Assembly (NCBI RefSeq): GCF_023954335.1
Contig: NZ_JAMLIE010000001.1
Coordinates: 558,001 to 622,000 of the forward strand
Length of the DNA stretch: 64,000 nt
Direction: 5' to 3'
Source of the DNA: Aquamicrobium sp.
GTDB lineage: Bacteria; Pseudomonadota; Alphaproteobacteria; Rhizobiales; Rhizobiaceae
Shown: positions 20,681-29,735 of the stretch, in pieces
Layout: each line of letters begins with the position of its first letter
How positions within the stretch are numbered: position 1 is the stretch's first letter
Made by a program: the position numbers and the translations under genes
Notes under the pieces: generated by a model
What the model was told of the DNA's origin: nothing
Databases searched by the model: none
The model's input: only the letters and a program-made list of their open reading frames with translations

Positions 20681-21157
20681 ATGGCCGGTAGCCTCAACGC
20701 CAGCGCCGAGCGCGACGAGCTCGAGGAGAACCACGAGATCAACGTCACGCCGTTCATCGACGTGATGCTGGTGCTCCTGATCATCTTCATGGTGGCGGCG
20801 CCGCTGGCCACCGTCGACATCAATGTCGACCTGCCGACCTCGACCGCCGCCCCGCAGCCGCGCCCCGACGAGCCGCTCTACGTGACGGTGCAGGAGGACC
20901 TGTCCGTCTCGGTCGGCAACGAGCCGGTCGATCACATCGCGCTGCGCGACGCGCTCGACCGCGTCACCGGCGGCGACAAGGAAGCCCGCATCTTCCTGCG
21001 CGCCGACAGGTCGGTCGCCTATGGCGACCTGATGAACGTCATGAACCTCCTGCGCATCGGCGGCTACCTCAAGATCGCGCTGGTCGGGCTCGAGGGCGTC
21101 TCCGAGGCCCCCGCCGGCACCCCCGACGCCGCACCGGTGGAGGCGACGGACGGATGA
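20681..21157 (+). CDS. exbD: ExbD, TonB-system proton channel subunit
   Basis: Inner-membrane protein of 158 residues with one TM helix (about 24-44) that carries the essential Asp in NVTPFIDVMLVLLIIFMV, then a periplasmic domain. It works with ExbB to drive TonB. The gene starts 5 bp after exbB and its stop overlaps the tonB start (ATGA). Confidence 0.92.
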   Translation: MAGSLNASAERDELEENHEINVTPFIDVMLVLLIIFMVAAPLATVDINVDLPTSTAAPQPRPDEPLYVTVQEDLSVSVGNEPVDHIALRDALDRVTGGDKEARIFLRADRSVAYGDLMNVMNLLRIGGYLKIALVGLEGVSEAPAGTPDAAPVEATDG

Positions 21158-22059
21158 AGCCTCGTCCCGACATAGCCTGGTCGCGGCAGCTCGCCGGCAT
21201 CTCGCTGTCGGCGATGATGCTGTGGCTGTTCGCCGGCACCGTGGTGCTGGCGGCGCATGCGGCGGCCGGCTGGTGGGTGATGCGCGAGCGTCCCCAGCAG
21301 CTGGAGGCGGCCGAGGAACCGGCCGCGATCATGATCGACCTCGCGCCCATGGCCATGGCCCCGGCGGCGGTCGAGGAGCAGGTCTCGCCCGACGAGGTCG
21401 ATTGGGAAGCCGCCGAGGCGGTCGAGGCCGAACCCGTCGAGGAGATCGAGCTCGCCGAGGCGGTGGAGCCCGTGACCGAGCCGGTGGAGGCGATCGAGCC
21501 GGAGCCGGACGAGGTCGAGCCGATCGAGCCCATCGAGGAGCTGGTGGCCGCGCTCGACCCGGTCGAGGTGCCGCTGCCGGTGACGCGCCCCGAGCCGGAG
21601 AAGAAGCCGGAGGTCAAGCAGGAAAAGCCGAAGGAAAAGCCGCGCAAGAAGCAGGAGGTCAAGGCCAAGCCGAAGCCGCAGCCTCCCGCGGTCGACAAGC
21701 GCAGGGCGCAGATGCAGACGCAGCGCGAGGCGCCGCGCGCCGCCGCCCGGCAGAACAGCGCCGGCGCGTCCGCCTCCGTCTCGCCGGCGCGCTGGCGGGC
21801 GCGCGTCGCCTCGCATCTCGAGCGGCGCAAGCGCTATCCGTCGGCGGCCAAGCGCCAGGGCCAGCAGGGCACGGCGCAGGTGCGCTTCACCATCGACGCC
21901 TCGGGCAACGTCCAGTCGGTGTCGCTGGTGCGCTCCTCGGGCGTCGCCCTTCTCGACGAGGAAGTGGTGGCGCTGGTCCGCCGCGCCTCGCCCGTGCCGG
22001 CCCCGCCGCCCGGCGTCAACCGGACCATCGTGGTCCCGATCCGCTTCAGCATGCGATGA
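21154..22059 (+). CDS. tonB: TonB, energy transducer
   Basis: A 301-residue protein: one N-terminal TM (about 21-44), a long acidic then Lys/Pro-rich periplasmic spacer (EPEPDEVEPIEP, PEKKPEVKQEKPKEKPRKK) and a C-terminal TonB domain (RYPSAAKRQGQQGTAQVRFTID, then SSGVALLDEEVVALVRRASPVPAPP). It transmits proton-motive force to BtuB and other TonB-dependent receptors. Third gene of exbB-exbD-tonB, coupled to exbD. Confidence 0.9.
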   Translation: MKPRPDIAWSRQLAGISLSAMMLWLFAGTVVLAAHAAAGWWVMRERPQQLEAAEEPAAIMIDLAPMAMAPAAVEEQVSPDEVDWEAAEAVEAEPVEEIELAEAVEPVTEPVEAIEPEPDEVEPIEPIEELVAALDPVEVPLPVTRPEPEKKPEVKQEKPKEKPRKKQEVKAKPKPQPPAVDKRRAQMQTQREAPRAAARQNSAGASASVSPARWRARVASHLERRKRYPSAAKRQGQQGTAQVRFTIDASGNVQSVSLVRSSGVALLDEEVVALVRRASPVPAPPPGVNRTIVVPIRFSMR

Positions 22060-22061
22060 CG

Positions 22062-22094
22062 AAAGGGCCGGCGCGATGCCGGCCTTTCCTTTTC
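22062..22094 (+). terminator. Bidirectional terminator between tonB and soxYZ
   Basis: GGCCGGC (22066-22072) and GCCGGCC (22078-22084) form a stem around GCGAT, flanked by AAA and TTT that extend it, then CCTTTTCC. It separates convergent tonB and the SoxYZ-like gene. Confidence 0.7.
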
Positions 22095-22883
22095 CTATCC
22101 GACGACGATCCGCGCCTCGGCGTCGGTCACGTGGCCGGTGTCCTCGCGCCAGGTGAGGGCGAGGGTGCCGGACGCCTGCGGCGCGATCTGGAACTTGAGG
22201 TAGGGATCGGCCGAAACCGACCGGTAGAGGTCCGCGGCGAACACCGGCTCGCCGTCAAGGCTCGCCTCGAACCGCTCGATCAGCCGCTGCGGCAGGGGCG
22301 CGCCGTCGGGGCCGGGGCGCAAGCCCGTCTCCATCGGGTGGCCGATCATGGTCAGAACCGGGCCGGCCGCGCCGGCAGCGAGCGTCTCCGGCACGCGCAC
22401 CCGCGTCTGGAACAGGCTGTCGCTGGCATAGGTGCCGGCATCTGTCAGGCAGCCGCTGACGGTGACGCGCACCTCGCGCTCGGCGATCAGCGCCGTGCCG
22501 TCGTCGAGCAGCGCGAGCGCGACCACCGTCTGGCTCTCGTTGAGCCGGATGCGCGTCTCGACCGCGGCCGGTGACAGCGGCGTGAAGTGAAAGGTTGCGA
22601 CCTGCGGGCTGGGATTGGCCGGGGCGAAGATGTGGAGGGCGCGGACGCCGGTCCCTTCCACCGCGACGGACAGCGGCACGGAATTGCCGTTCTCGGACAC
22701 GAAGGGCAGGTCGAGGGCGATGCCGCCTTCCTTCGGCTCCACCCCGTCGAGGAGGCCGGCGATCTCCGGCACGCGCCGCCATGCGCCGGCGCCCTGCGCG
22801 CCGGCCGGCAGGGCGGGCGCGGCGAGGCCGGCGGCGGCGAGCGCGAGCAGGTGGCGGCGGGTGAGGGCAGGTGGGTTCTTCAT
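22095..22883 (-). CDS. Fused SoxY-SoxZ sulfur carrier protein
   Basis: Periplasmic protein of 262 residues that joins both halves of the SoxYZ carrier. A twin-arginine signal (LTRRHLLALAAAGLAAPALPAGA) precedes a SoxY-like domain (ENGNSVPLSVAVEGTG, about 64-79) ending at Cys145 in TVSGCLTDAG, the place of the substrate-binding C-terminal cysteine of SoxY. A SoxZ-like domain follows (GHPMETGLRP at 181-190, SADPYLKFQIAPQASGTLALTWREDTG). It should carry sulfur intermediates on Cys145. The neighbours encode flavocytochrome c sulfide dehydrogenase and a YeeE-type transporter; SoxXA, SoxB and SoxCD are absent nearby. A GTG nine bases upstream of the ATG is an alternative start. Confidence 0.8.
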   Translation of the reverse strand: MKNPPALTRRHLLALAAAGLAAPALPAGAQGAGAWRRVPEIAGLLDGVEPKEGGIALDLPFVSENGNSVPLSVAVEGTGVRALHIFAPANPSPQVATFHFTPLSPAAVETRIRLNESQTVVALALLDDGTALIAEREVRVTVSGCLTDAGTYASDSLFQTRVRVPETLAAGAAGPVLTMIGHPMETGLRPGPDGAPLPQRLIERFEASLDGEPVFAADLYRSVSADPYLKFQIAPQASGTLALTWREDTGHVTDAEARIVVG

Positions 22884-22898
22884 CGTCGGCACGTCTTT

Positions 22899-23963
22899 CT
22901 AGCTCTGCTCGGCGACGGCCGGCCTCGCCACGCGCAGCGGGCCGCGCAGGGCGACCCACGCGCCGCCGAGGATGCCGCCTGCCGCCACGAAGGAGGCGGG
23001 GGCGAGGGTCGAAAGCCCGGTCAGCCCCTGGCCGATGGAGCAGCCGAGCGCCAGCGCCCCGCCGACGCCCATCAGCGCGCCGCCGGCCATCGAGCGCAGC
23101 ATCGCCTGAGGGCTGGCGAAGCCTTCGAGCAGCAACGTGCGGGTGACGAGCGCGGTCGCCAGCGCGCCGAGGAAGACGCCGGCGACGATGGCGACGCCGA
23201 AGGAGGGGCGCATGCCGGTCGCCAGCATCGCATACTGGATCGTCTCGCCGACCGGGGCGACGAAGGTGAGCGAGGCGAGCGGCGCGGGCTGGAAATCGTC
23301 CGCGCCGAGGACTCCGGTGGCGTACCAGCCGGCGACGACGGCGAGGCCGACCGCCGCCCCGCCGGCAAGCGTGCCGCGCTCGCCGCGCGCGGCGGGCCGC
23401 AGGGCGAGGAAGGCGAGAATGGTGGCGAGGGGAAGCGCGAGGACGAGCCGCGCGGCGGGCTCGGAAAAGCCGTAAGGCGCGAGCGCGGCGGCGAGATCGG
23501 GCGGCGACGCCACCACGCCGACGGCGGAAGCCGCGATCCGCAGCGGCGCGATGAGGCCGGACAGCGTCGCATAGGCGGCGATGCCGAGCGAGACCAGCAC
23601 CACGAAGGAGCGCAGATTGCCGCCTGGAAGGAGCACCAGCGCCCGAGCGCCGCAACCGTTGGCCAGCACCATGCCGTAGCCGAACAGCAGGCCGCCGGTG
23701 AGGATGAGGGCCGGCGCAAAGCTCGTCTGCGCATAGAGCGAGCGGCGGAGATCGATGAGCCCTGCGGCGTCGAGCGCCTGGGAGCCGGCGATGGCGAGCG
23801 CCAGCGCCAGCGCGAAGGCGCGGATCTTCGCGGTCCCCGTCCCGGCTGGCACCCACCAGCCGCGCAGGCCGGAAACGAGGCAGAACCCGGTGGCCCGTGC
23901 CGCAATGCCGAAGGCGAGGCCGATGACCAGCCCCGCCCACAACGTCAGTTCAACAGCGTCCAT
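22899..23963 (-). CDS. YeeE/YedE-family sulfur-compound transporter
   Basis: Inner-membrane protein of 354 residues with about nine or ten TM helices. It has the Cys-bearing repeats of the thiosulfate transporter TsuA/YeeE family: GFCLVSGLRG (about 26-35), LANGCGARAL and LGCSIGQGLTG near the C-terminus. These cysteines guide thiosulfate through YeeE. Located 15 bp before the SoxYZ-like gene, so it probably moves thiosulfate or another reduced sulfur species connected with the periplasmic carrier. Start ATG at 23963; the open frame continues upstream through the FccB gene but that is out of frame with FccB. Confidence 0.8.
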   Translation of the reverse strand: MDAVELTLWAGLVIGLAFGIAARATGFCLVSGLRGWWVPAGTGTAKIRAFALALALAIAGSQALDAAGLIDLRRSLYAQTSFAPALILTGGLLFGYGMVLANGCGARALVLLPGGNLRSFVVLVSLGIAAYATLSGLIAPLRIAASAVGVVASPPDLAAALAPYGFSEPAARLVLALPLATILAFLALRPAARGERGTLAGGAAVGLAVVAGWYATGVLGADDFQPAPLASLTFVAPVGETIQYAMLATGMRPSFGVAIVAGVFLGALATALVTRTLLLEGFASPQAMLRSMAGGALMGVGGALALGCSIGQGLTGLSTLAPASFVAAGGILGGAWVALRGPLRVARPAVAEQS

Positions 23964-24070
23964 GCGTCTCTCTCGGTCGGCGCAACTCCGGCGAACGAGG
24001 CGTTCCCGGCAAGGCCGGCCCGCCTCCGATGTCTTTCGCTTTGCCTGCGGCAGGTTCGGGAGCCGGCGCG

Positions 24071-25369
24071 TCAGGCGGCGGCCGTTCCCCAGATATCCTG
24101 CGTGATGGCCGCATACCAGCCCAGCGTATACTGCGCCTCGCGCTTGCGGAAGGCGGCATCCGCCTCGGCCGGGCTGACGCCGCCCGAGCCCTCGACGGAG
24201 ATCACCTTGCCGTCCTCGGCGCGGTAGACGCCGGCGACGGAGATGCCGTAGTCCGGGCCGATCAGGCTGTAGCAGGTGTTGGCCCACATCGGCTCCGGCG
24301 TCGCCTCGCCGCCGAGCGCGGCGACGATGGACGCGGCCACCACCTTGCCCTGCGTGTTGGCCGAGAAGCCGGATTTCGGCATCGGCGCGGCGATGGTGGC
24401 GTCGCCGACGACGTGGATGTCGCCGACCTGCGCGCTCTCGAAGGTCTCGGCCTTGACCGGCACCCAGCCCGATTCGTTGACCACCCCGGCGGCGTGGGCG
24501 ATGGCCCCGGCCTTCTGCGGCGGGATGAAGTTCAGCGCGTCCGCCCTGTGGATCGTGCCGAACTCGGTCTCGACCTCGCGCTTCGCCGCGTCGACGCGCA
24601 CGATCTTGCCGTCCTTCGACAGCGGCACCCATTCGATCAGGTCGCCGTAGAGCGCCTGCCAGCCGGCCGTGAACAGCCCCTGCTTGGAGAAGGCGTCCTT
24701 GGAATCGAGGATCAGGATCTTCGACTTCGGCTTGTTGGTCTTGAGGTAGTGGGCGATCAGGCTGACGCGCTCGTAAGGGCCGGGCGGGCAGCGGAACGGA
24801 TCGGCCGGAGCGCCGAGGATGAACACCCCGCCATCCTCCAGCGCCTCGAGCTGGGCCTTGAGCAGCTGCGTCTGCGGCCCGGCCTTCCATGCGTGGGGCA
24901 CGAGTTCGGCCGCAGCCTCGTCATAGCCCTCGATGGCGTCCCAGCGGAAGTCGATGCCGGGCGCCAGCACCAGCTTGTCGTAGGCCAGCGTCTCGCCCGA
25001 GGCCAGCGTGACCGTGCGGCCCGCGCCGTCGACGTCGCGGGCGAGGTCGGTGACGAGGCGCACGCCGTAGCGCCCGGTCAGCTCGTCATAGCCGTGGCCG
25101 ATGGATTCAAAATCGCGCAGGCCGCCGAGATAGAGGTTGGAGAACGGGCAGGTATAGAACCGCGCCTGCGCCTCGACCAGCGTCACGTCGATATCGGGCG
25201 CGCGGCGCTTGATGTACTTGGCCGCCGTCGCGCCGCCGAAGCCGCCGCCGACGATGACGACGCGGCCCGCCGCGCTGCCGTTGGCGCGGGCGATGGCGGG
25301 CATGGAGAGCGCGGAGCCGGCGAGCGCCGTGGCACCGATGGATTTCAGAAGAGTGCGTCGCGAAATCAT
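24071..25369 (-). CDS. fccB: Flavocytochrome c sulfide dehydrogenase, flavoprotein subunit
   Basis: Periplasmic FAD protein of 432 residues that oxidises sulfide to sulfur and passes electrons to the cytochrome subunit. It has a Tat signal (SRRTLLKSIGATALAGSALS), GRVVIVGGGFGGATAAKYIKR for FAD, Cys74 in YTCPFSN at the position of covalent flavin attachment in FCSD, and the two redox cysteines in RCPPGPYERV and ANTCYSLIG. The C-terminal FCSD-flavin-binding domain is complete. ATG at 25369, 11 bp after the cytochrome gene; a longer frame to 25723 has no support. Confidence 0.9.
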   Translation of the reverse strand: MISRRTLLKSIGATALAGSALSMPAIARANGSAAGRVVIVGGGFGGATAAKYIKRRAPDIDVTLVEAQARFYTCPFSNLYLGGLRDFESIGHGYDELTGRYGVRLVTDLARDVDGAGRTVTLASGETLAYDKLVLAPGIDFRWDAIEGYDEAAAELVPHAWKAGPQTQLLKAQLEALEDGGVFILGAPADPFRCPPGPYERVSLIAHYLKTNKPKSKILILDSKDAFSKQGLFTAGWQALYGDLIEWVPLSKDGKIVRVDAAKREVETEFGTIHRADALNFIPPQKAGAIAHAAGVVNESGWVPVKAETFESAQVGDIHVVGDATIAAPMPKSGFSANTQGKVVAASIVAALGGEATPEPMWANTCYSLIGPDYGISVAGVYRAEDGKVISVEGSGGVSPAEADAAFRKREAQYTLGWYAAITQDIWGTAAA

Positions 25370-25380
25370 GTCCGGTCCCC

Positions 25381-25704
25381 TCACGGCTCGATCTCGGAGA
25401 AATGGCGCGCCAGCGCCTCGAGCTCGGCGTCGGTGAAGCCGAGCGCCAGCCGCGTCATCACCGTCGTGTCCCTGGCCTCGCCGGCCTTGTAGGCGGCGAG
25501 CTGGGCGTTGAGCACGGCGAACGGCTTGCCGGCGATCGACGGGATCGCGCCGGGCGAGCGCCCGTCCGTGCCATGGCAGTTGGCGCAGGTGCCGGCCAGC
25601 AGCGAGACGTCGACCCCTTCGGCCGCCGCCCCGCCGGCCAGAAGGCTGGCTGCCAGCGCCAGCGCGGCCGGCGCGCCTCGGTGAAATCTCCATACTGGTC
25701 GCAT
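25381..25704 (-). CDS. fccA: Class I c-type cytochrome, sulfide dehydrogenase haem subunit
   Basis: A 107-residue exported monohaem cytochrome: signal peptide up to GGAAAEG, haem site CANCH (about 39-43) and the distal methionine probably in TVMTRLALGFTDAELEALARHF. It is the electron acceptor of FccB and hands electrons to the respiratory chain. GAGGGG lies seven bases before the ATG. The 210 bp upstream (25705-25914) show no clear promoter, only AT-rich patches. Confidence 0.88.
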   Translation of the reverse strand: MRPVWRFHRGAPAALALAASLLAGGAAAEGVDVSLLAGTCANCHGTDGRSPGAIPSIAGKPFAVLNAQLAAYKAGEARDTTVMTRLALGFTDAELEALARHFSEIEP

Positions 25705-25914
25705 CGCAGAACCCCTCGCCCATGACCGGAAAGATAGGACATCTAACCGGCCGCGGCCGCAGGTGTCAGGCTATGGGATTGCGCGGTCTGGCGGCAATAG
25801 GAGGCGATTTTCCCATAGTTGGACTCCATTAAAGAAAATCATTCCGTCATTGGCGGAAACGGGAAATCAAATTCCTGACTGTAATAGTCATGTTTTGCGC
25901 GGAGGCGGCCGCCG

Positions 25915-26934
25915 TCAGCGCACGGCCCACAGCACCTTGAACCGCTCGTTCCGCGCCGTCTCGCCATGGCGCGCGAAAGTCTGTTGCAGGACGGCCTCGT
26001 AGGGCAGCGGCCGGTTGGCGACGAGGTAGAGCCGCCCGCCCGGCTTCAGTGCCTTGGAGGCGGCGCGGATCATGCCCTCGCCGATGGCGGGCTCCGCCGC
26101 CCGGCCCTGATGGAAGGGCGGGTTCATGACGACGAGGTCGTAGCGCCGCTCGACCGGCTCGGCGAGGAGATCGTGCCAGAAGACACGCGCCGCGACCTGC
26201 GGCGCCAGCGCCGCCATGTTGGCCTTCGCCGCCTCGCAGGCGGTGAAGCTCGCCTCGAAGAGGTCGATGGCCGCAACGTCCGGCGCGCGCTGCGCGAGGC
26301 TCGTGGCGAGATAGCCCCAGCCCGCGCCGAAATCCGCCGCGACGCCCTTCAAGCCGGCCGGCAGGCTTTCGAGCAGGAAACGCGAGCCGGTGTCGGCACG
26401 CTCGTGCGAGAACAGGCCGGGCAGGGTGCGGAAGCCGCCTTCGAGCGCCAGCGCCGGGTTGGCCGCGTTGAGCGCCGCGATGATCCCGGCCGCGTGATCG
26501 CCCCGGCGCAGCCAGAAGACGACGCCATGATGCTTGGAGGCGCGGCCCTCGACCTCGCCGAGGCCGGCGAGCCGCTTGGCGAGGCTCGCCGCGCCGTCGG
26601 TCTTGCCGCCGGCGACGACGACACGGCCGCCCGGCCGCACCCGCTCCAGCGCCTCAGCCACCCACAATTCGTTCTGGCCGCGATGGCGGCCGGCGAGCAC
26701 CAGCGCGAGGTCGTAATCCTCGCCCTGCGCCTCGGGCTCGGCCGCAACTCCCGCTTTCCGCAAGGCGAGGAAGGCCGGGCGGAACGCCTGCACCGCCGCG
26801 ATTTCGGCCGCGAAGCCGTCCGGCCGGCGAAAGCCCGGCGCGGCGTTGAGGAACAGCACGCGCGCGTCCTTGCCCGGCATGTCGATAAGCCCGGCCTCGA
26901 AGGGGTGGAACAGGGTTTTGGTGAAATCGTCCAT
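25915..26934 (-). CDS. RsmC-like class I SAM-dependent methyltransferase
   Basis: A 339-residue methyltransferase with the two-domain architecture of RsmC/RlmG: a degenerate N-terminal Rossmann domain and a C-terminal catalytic one with AADFGAGWGYLATSLAQ (SAM loop) and VVMNPPFHQG (the NPPF amino-methylating motif). RsmC makes m2G1207 in 16S rRNA. Start ATG at 26934 after AAGGCGGG; a further 38 codons are open upstream but overlap the pnp terminator. It sits downstream of pnp on the same strand. Confidence 0.75.
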   Translation of the reverse strand: MDDFTKTLFHPFEAGLIDMPGKDARVLFLNAAPGFRRPDGFAAEIAAVQAFRPAFLALRKAGVAAEPEAQGEDYDLALVLAGRHRGQNELWVAEALERVRPGGRVVVAGGKTDGAASLAKRLAGLGEVEGRASKHHGVVFWLRRGDHAAGIIAALNAANPALALEGGFRTLPGLFSHERADTGSRFLLESLPAGLKGVAADFGAGWGYLATSLAQRAPDVAAIDLFEASFTACEAAKANMAALAPQVAARVFWHDLLAEPVERRYDLVVMNPPFHQGRAAEPAIGEGMIRAASKALKPGGRLYLVANRPLPYEAVLQQTFARHGETARNERFKVLWAVR

Positions 26935-27000
26935 CGAGAGCCCGCCTTGCGGAGTTTCTTTCCTGCTGCGCCGGTGAGGGGTCGGCGCCGGCGCTGCCCG

Positions 27001-27040
27001 TAAAACCGCAACGGGCGCGGACCTCACGGCCCGCGCCCGT
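27001..27040 (-). terminator. Terminator after pnp
   Basis: Perfect ten-base arms ACGGGCGCGG and CCGCGCCCGT (27011-27020, 27031-27040) with a ten-base loop, followed on the minus strand by GGTTTTA. Confidence 0.75.
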
Positions 27041-27064
27041 CCGCTCATGCATCCGCGGGAAAAA

Positions 27065-29215
27065 TCAGGCGTCGGCGTCTTCCGCCTCGTCCTTCTTCTT
27101 TTCCCGGACGATCTCCTTGCCGGTCGTCTGGTCGACGACCTTCATCGACAGGCGTACCTTGCCGCGCTCGTCGAAGCCCATCAGCTTGACCCAGACCTTG
27201 TCGCCTTCCTTGACCACGTCGGTGGTCTTCTGGACGCGGTCGGCGGCGAGCTGCGAGATGTGGACGAGGCCGTCCTTGGGGCCGAAGAAGTTGACGAAGG
27301 CACCGAAGTCGGCGGTCTTGACCACCGTGCCCTCGTAGATCTCGCCGACTTCCGGCTCGGCGACGATGGTGTGGATCCACTTCTTCGCCGCCTCGATCTC
27401 CTTGGCGTTGGAAGAGGCGATCTTGACCGTGCCGTCGTCCTCGATGTTGATCTTGGCGCCGGTCTTCTCGACGATCTCGCGGATGACCTTGCCGCCCGAG
27501 CCGATCACGTCGCGGATCTTGTCGGTCGGGATCTGCATCACCTCGATGCGCGGCGCGAACTCGCCGAGCTCCGAGCGGCCTTCGGTGATCGCCTTGGCCA
27601 TTTCACCCAGGATGTGCAGGCGTCCGCCCTTGGCCTGGTCGAGGGCCTGGCGCATGATCTCCTCGGTGATGCCGTCGATCTTGATGTCCATCTGGAGCGA
27701 GGTGATACCGCCGGCAGTACCGGCCACCTTGAAGTCCATGTCGCCGAGATGGTCCTCGTCGCCGAGGATGTCGGAGAGCACCGCGAAGCGCTCGCCTTCC
27801 TTGATCAGACCCATGGCAATGCCCGCCACCGGCTTCTGCAACGGCACGCCCGCGTCCATCAGCGCAAGCGACGTGCCGCACACCGTCGCCATCGACGACG
27901 AGCCGTTCGACTCGGTGATCTCGGAGACGACGCGCAGCGTGTAGGGGAACTGCTCGGCGGCCGGCAGCATCGGGTGGATGGCGCGCCAGGCGAGCTTGCC
28001 GTGGCCGATCTCGCGGCGGCCGGGCGAACCCATGCGGCCGGTCTCGCCGACCGAGTAGGGCGGGAAGTTGTAGTGAAGGAGGAAGGTCTCCTTGTAGGTG
28101 CCGGTCAGCGAGTCGATGTACTGCTCGTCCTCGCCGGTGCCGAGCGTCGCGACGACGACGGCCTGGGTCTCGCCGCGGGTGAACACAGCCGAGCCGTGGG
28201 TGCGCGGCAGGATGCCGACTTCCGAGACGATCGGGCGCACGGTCGAGAGGTCACGGCCGTCGATGCGCGAGCCGGTGTCGAGGATGTTCCAGCGCACGAT
28301 CTTGGCCTGGAGCTCCTTGAAGACGGCGCCGACCTGCTCGGGCGTCCACCTGACATCCTCGCCCTCGGCCGGCGTGAAATGCGCCTTGACCTTGGCCTTC
28401 ACCGCGTCGACCGCGGCGTAGCGCTCCTGCTTGACCGTGTTCTTGTAGGCTGCGCGCAGCTCGCCCTCGACGAGGGCCAGCATCTCGGCTTCGAGCGCCG
28501 AATAGTCGGGGGTGACATGGTCGCGCGGGTCCTTGGCGGCGACCTCGGCCAGCCTGATGATCGCGTCGATCACCGGCTGGAAGGCGCGGTGGCCGAAGGT
28601 GACGGCGCCGAGCATCACTTCCTCGGAAAGTTCGTGCGCTTCGGACTCGACCATCATGACGGCGTCGCCGGTGCCGGCGACAACGAGGTCGAGCTTCGAT
28701 TCCGGCATCTCGTCGACATGCGGGTTGAGCTTGTACTCGCCGCCGATGTAACCGACGCGCGCGCCGCCGATCGGGCCCATGAAGGGCACGCCCGACAGGG
28801 TCAGCGCCGCCGAGGTGGCGACGATGGCGACGATGTCGGGATCGTTCTCGAGGTCGTGCTGGAGCACGGTGACGATGATCTGGGTGTCGTTCTTGTAGCC
28901 GTCGGCGAACAGCGGACGGATCGGCCGGTCGATCAGGCGCGAGACCAGCGTCTCCTTCTCGGTCGGGCGGCCTTCGCGCTTGAAGTAGCCGCCGGGGATC
29001 TTGCCGGCCGCGAAGGTCTTTTCCTGGTAGTTGACGGTGAGCGGGAAGAAGTCGAGGCCCGGCTTCGGCTCCTTCATCGAGACGACGGTGGCGAGCACGA
29101 CGGTCTCGCCATAGGTGGCGAGCACCGCGCCGTCGGCCTGACGCGCGATCTTGCCGGTCTCAAGGATGAGCGGGCGTCCGCCCCACTCGATTTCAACTTT
29201 GTGGTGATTGAACAT
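27065..29215 (-). CDS. pnp: Polynucleotide phosphorylase
   Basis: Phosphorolytic 3'-5' exoribonuclease and polymerase, 716 residues, cytosolic trimer and degradosome component. Two RNase PH-like cores (first MFNHHKVEIEWGGRPLILETGKIARQADGA, second RIDGRDLSTVRPIVSEVGILPRTHGSAVFTRGETQ), then KH (IRDVIGSGGKVIREI) and S1 (GEIYEGTVVKTADFGAFVNFFGPKDGLVHISQL) domains. Start ATG at 29215 with AAGGA; a longer open frame has no support. Follows rpsO as in most proteobacteria. Confidence 0.97.
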   Translation of the reverse strand: MFNHHKVEIEWGGRPLILETGKIARQADGAVLATYGETVVLATVVSMKEPKPGLDFFPLTVNYQEKTFAAGKIPGGYFKREGRPTEKETLVSRLIDRPIRPLFADGYKNDTQIIVTVLQHDLENDPDIVAIVATSAALTLSGVPFMGPIGGARVGYIGGEYKLNPHVDEMPESKLDLVVAGTGDAVMMVESEAHELSEEVMLGAVTFGHRAFQPVIDAIIRLAEVAAKDPRDHVTPDYSALEAEMLALVEGELRAAYKNTVKQERYAAVDAVKAKVKAHFTPAEGEDVRWTPEQVGAVFKELQAKIVRWNILDTGSRIDGRDLSTVRPIVSEVGILPRTHGSAVFTRGETQAVVVATLGTGEDEQYIDSLTGTYKETFLLHYNFPPYSVGETGRMGSPGRREIGHGKLAWRAIHPMLPAAEQFPYTLRVVSEITESNGSSSMATVCGTSLALMDAGVPLQKPVAGIAMGLIKEGERFAVLSDILGDEDHLGDMDFKVAGTAGGITSLQMDIKIDGITEEIMRQALDQAKGGRLHILGEMAKAITEGRSELGEFAPRIEVMQIPTDKIRDVIGSGGKVIREIVEKTGAKINIEDDGTVKIASSNAKEIEAAKKWIHTIVAEPEVGEIYEGTVVKTADFGAFVNFFGPKDGLVHISQLAADRVQKTTDVVKEGDKVWVKLMGFDERGKVRLSMKVVDQTTGKEIVREKKKDEAEDADA

Positions 29216-29429
29216 GCCTTGTCCTTCAATACGGAAGCTTTGCCGCGCCGCTTGAATGGCGGAACGGCGCTTCCCGGCTTCGTTCGGAACGAGCCATGGG
29301 CAAGACAACGGGGCGCTTCGTCGGTGAAAAAGCGTCCTGCAATCCTGCCCCATGACCCTGTCCGGGGCGGCTCCGCGGGCTGCTGCTGGCGGAACCGGGA
29401 TTGCGGGCCGGAGGCCGGCCCATGGATAC

Positions 29430-29457
29430 GGCCGGCAGCGGCGAGCCGCCGCCGGCC
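29430..29457 (-). terminator. Hairpin between rpsO and pnp
   Basis: GGCCGGCAGCGG and CCGCCGCCGGCC (one wobble pair) form a 12-bp stem starting 9 nt after rpsO. No U-run follows, so it may be an RNA-processing or protective stem and not a true terminator. The rest of the 250-nt interval to pnp contains no gene; in E. coli this interval carries RNase III processing sites. Confidence 0.5.
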
Positions 29458-29465
29458 GGCTGGTG

Positions 29466-29735
29466 CTAGCGGCGCAGGCCGAGCTTCTCGATCAGGGTCT
29501 GATAGCGACCCTCGTCCTTGCGCTTCAGATAGTCGAGCAGGCTGCGACGCTGCGAAACCAGGGCGAGCAGGCCACGACGGGAGTGGTTGTCCTTCTTGTG
29601 GTCCTTGAAGTGCTCGGTCAGGCTCTTGATGCGCTCGGAAAGGATCGCCACCTGGACTTCCGGGGAACCGGTGTCGCCCTGCGTGGTCGCGAATTCCTTG
29701 ACGAGTTCCTGCTTGCGTTCTGCGGTGATCGACAT
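29466..29735 (-). CDS. rpsO: Ribosomal protein S15
   Basis: Full-length 89-residue S15 with the family core GDTGSPEVQVAILSERIKSLTEHFKDHKKDNHSRRGLLALVSQRRSLLDYLKRKD. Binds 16S rRNA early in 30S assembly. Precedes pnp on the same strand. The 152 bp upstream must hold its promoter. Confidence 0.98.
   Translation of the reverse strand: MSITAERKQELVKEFATTQGDTGSPEVQVAILSERIKSLTEHFKDHKKDNHSRRGLLALVSQRRSLLDYLKRKDEGRYQTLIEKLGLRR

Noticed and set aside
27047..29608. 853-codon plus-strand open frame opposite pnp
   Set aside because: Antisense shadow of a conserved gene.
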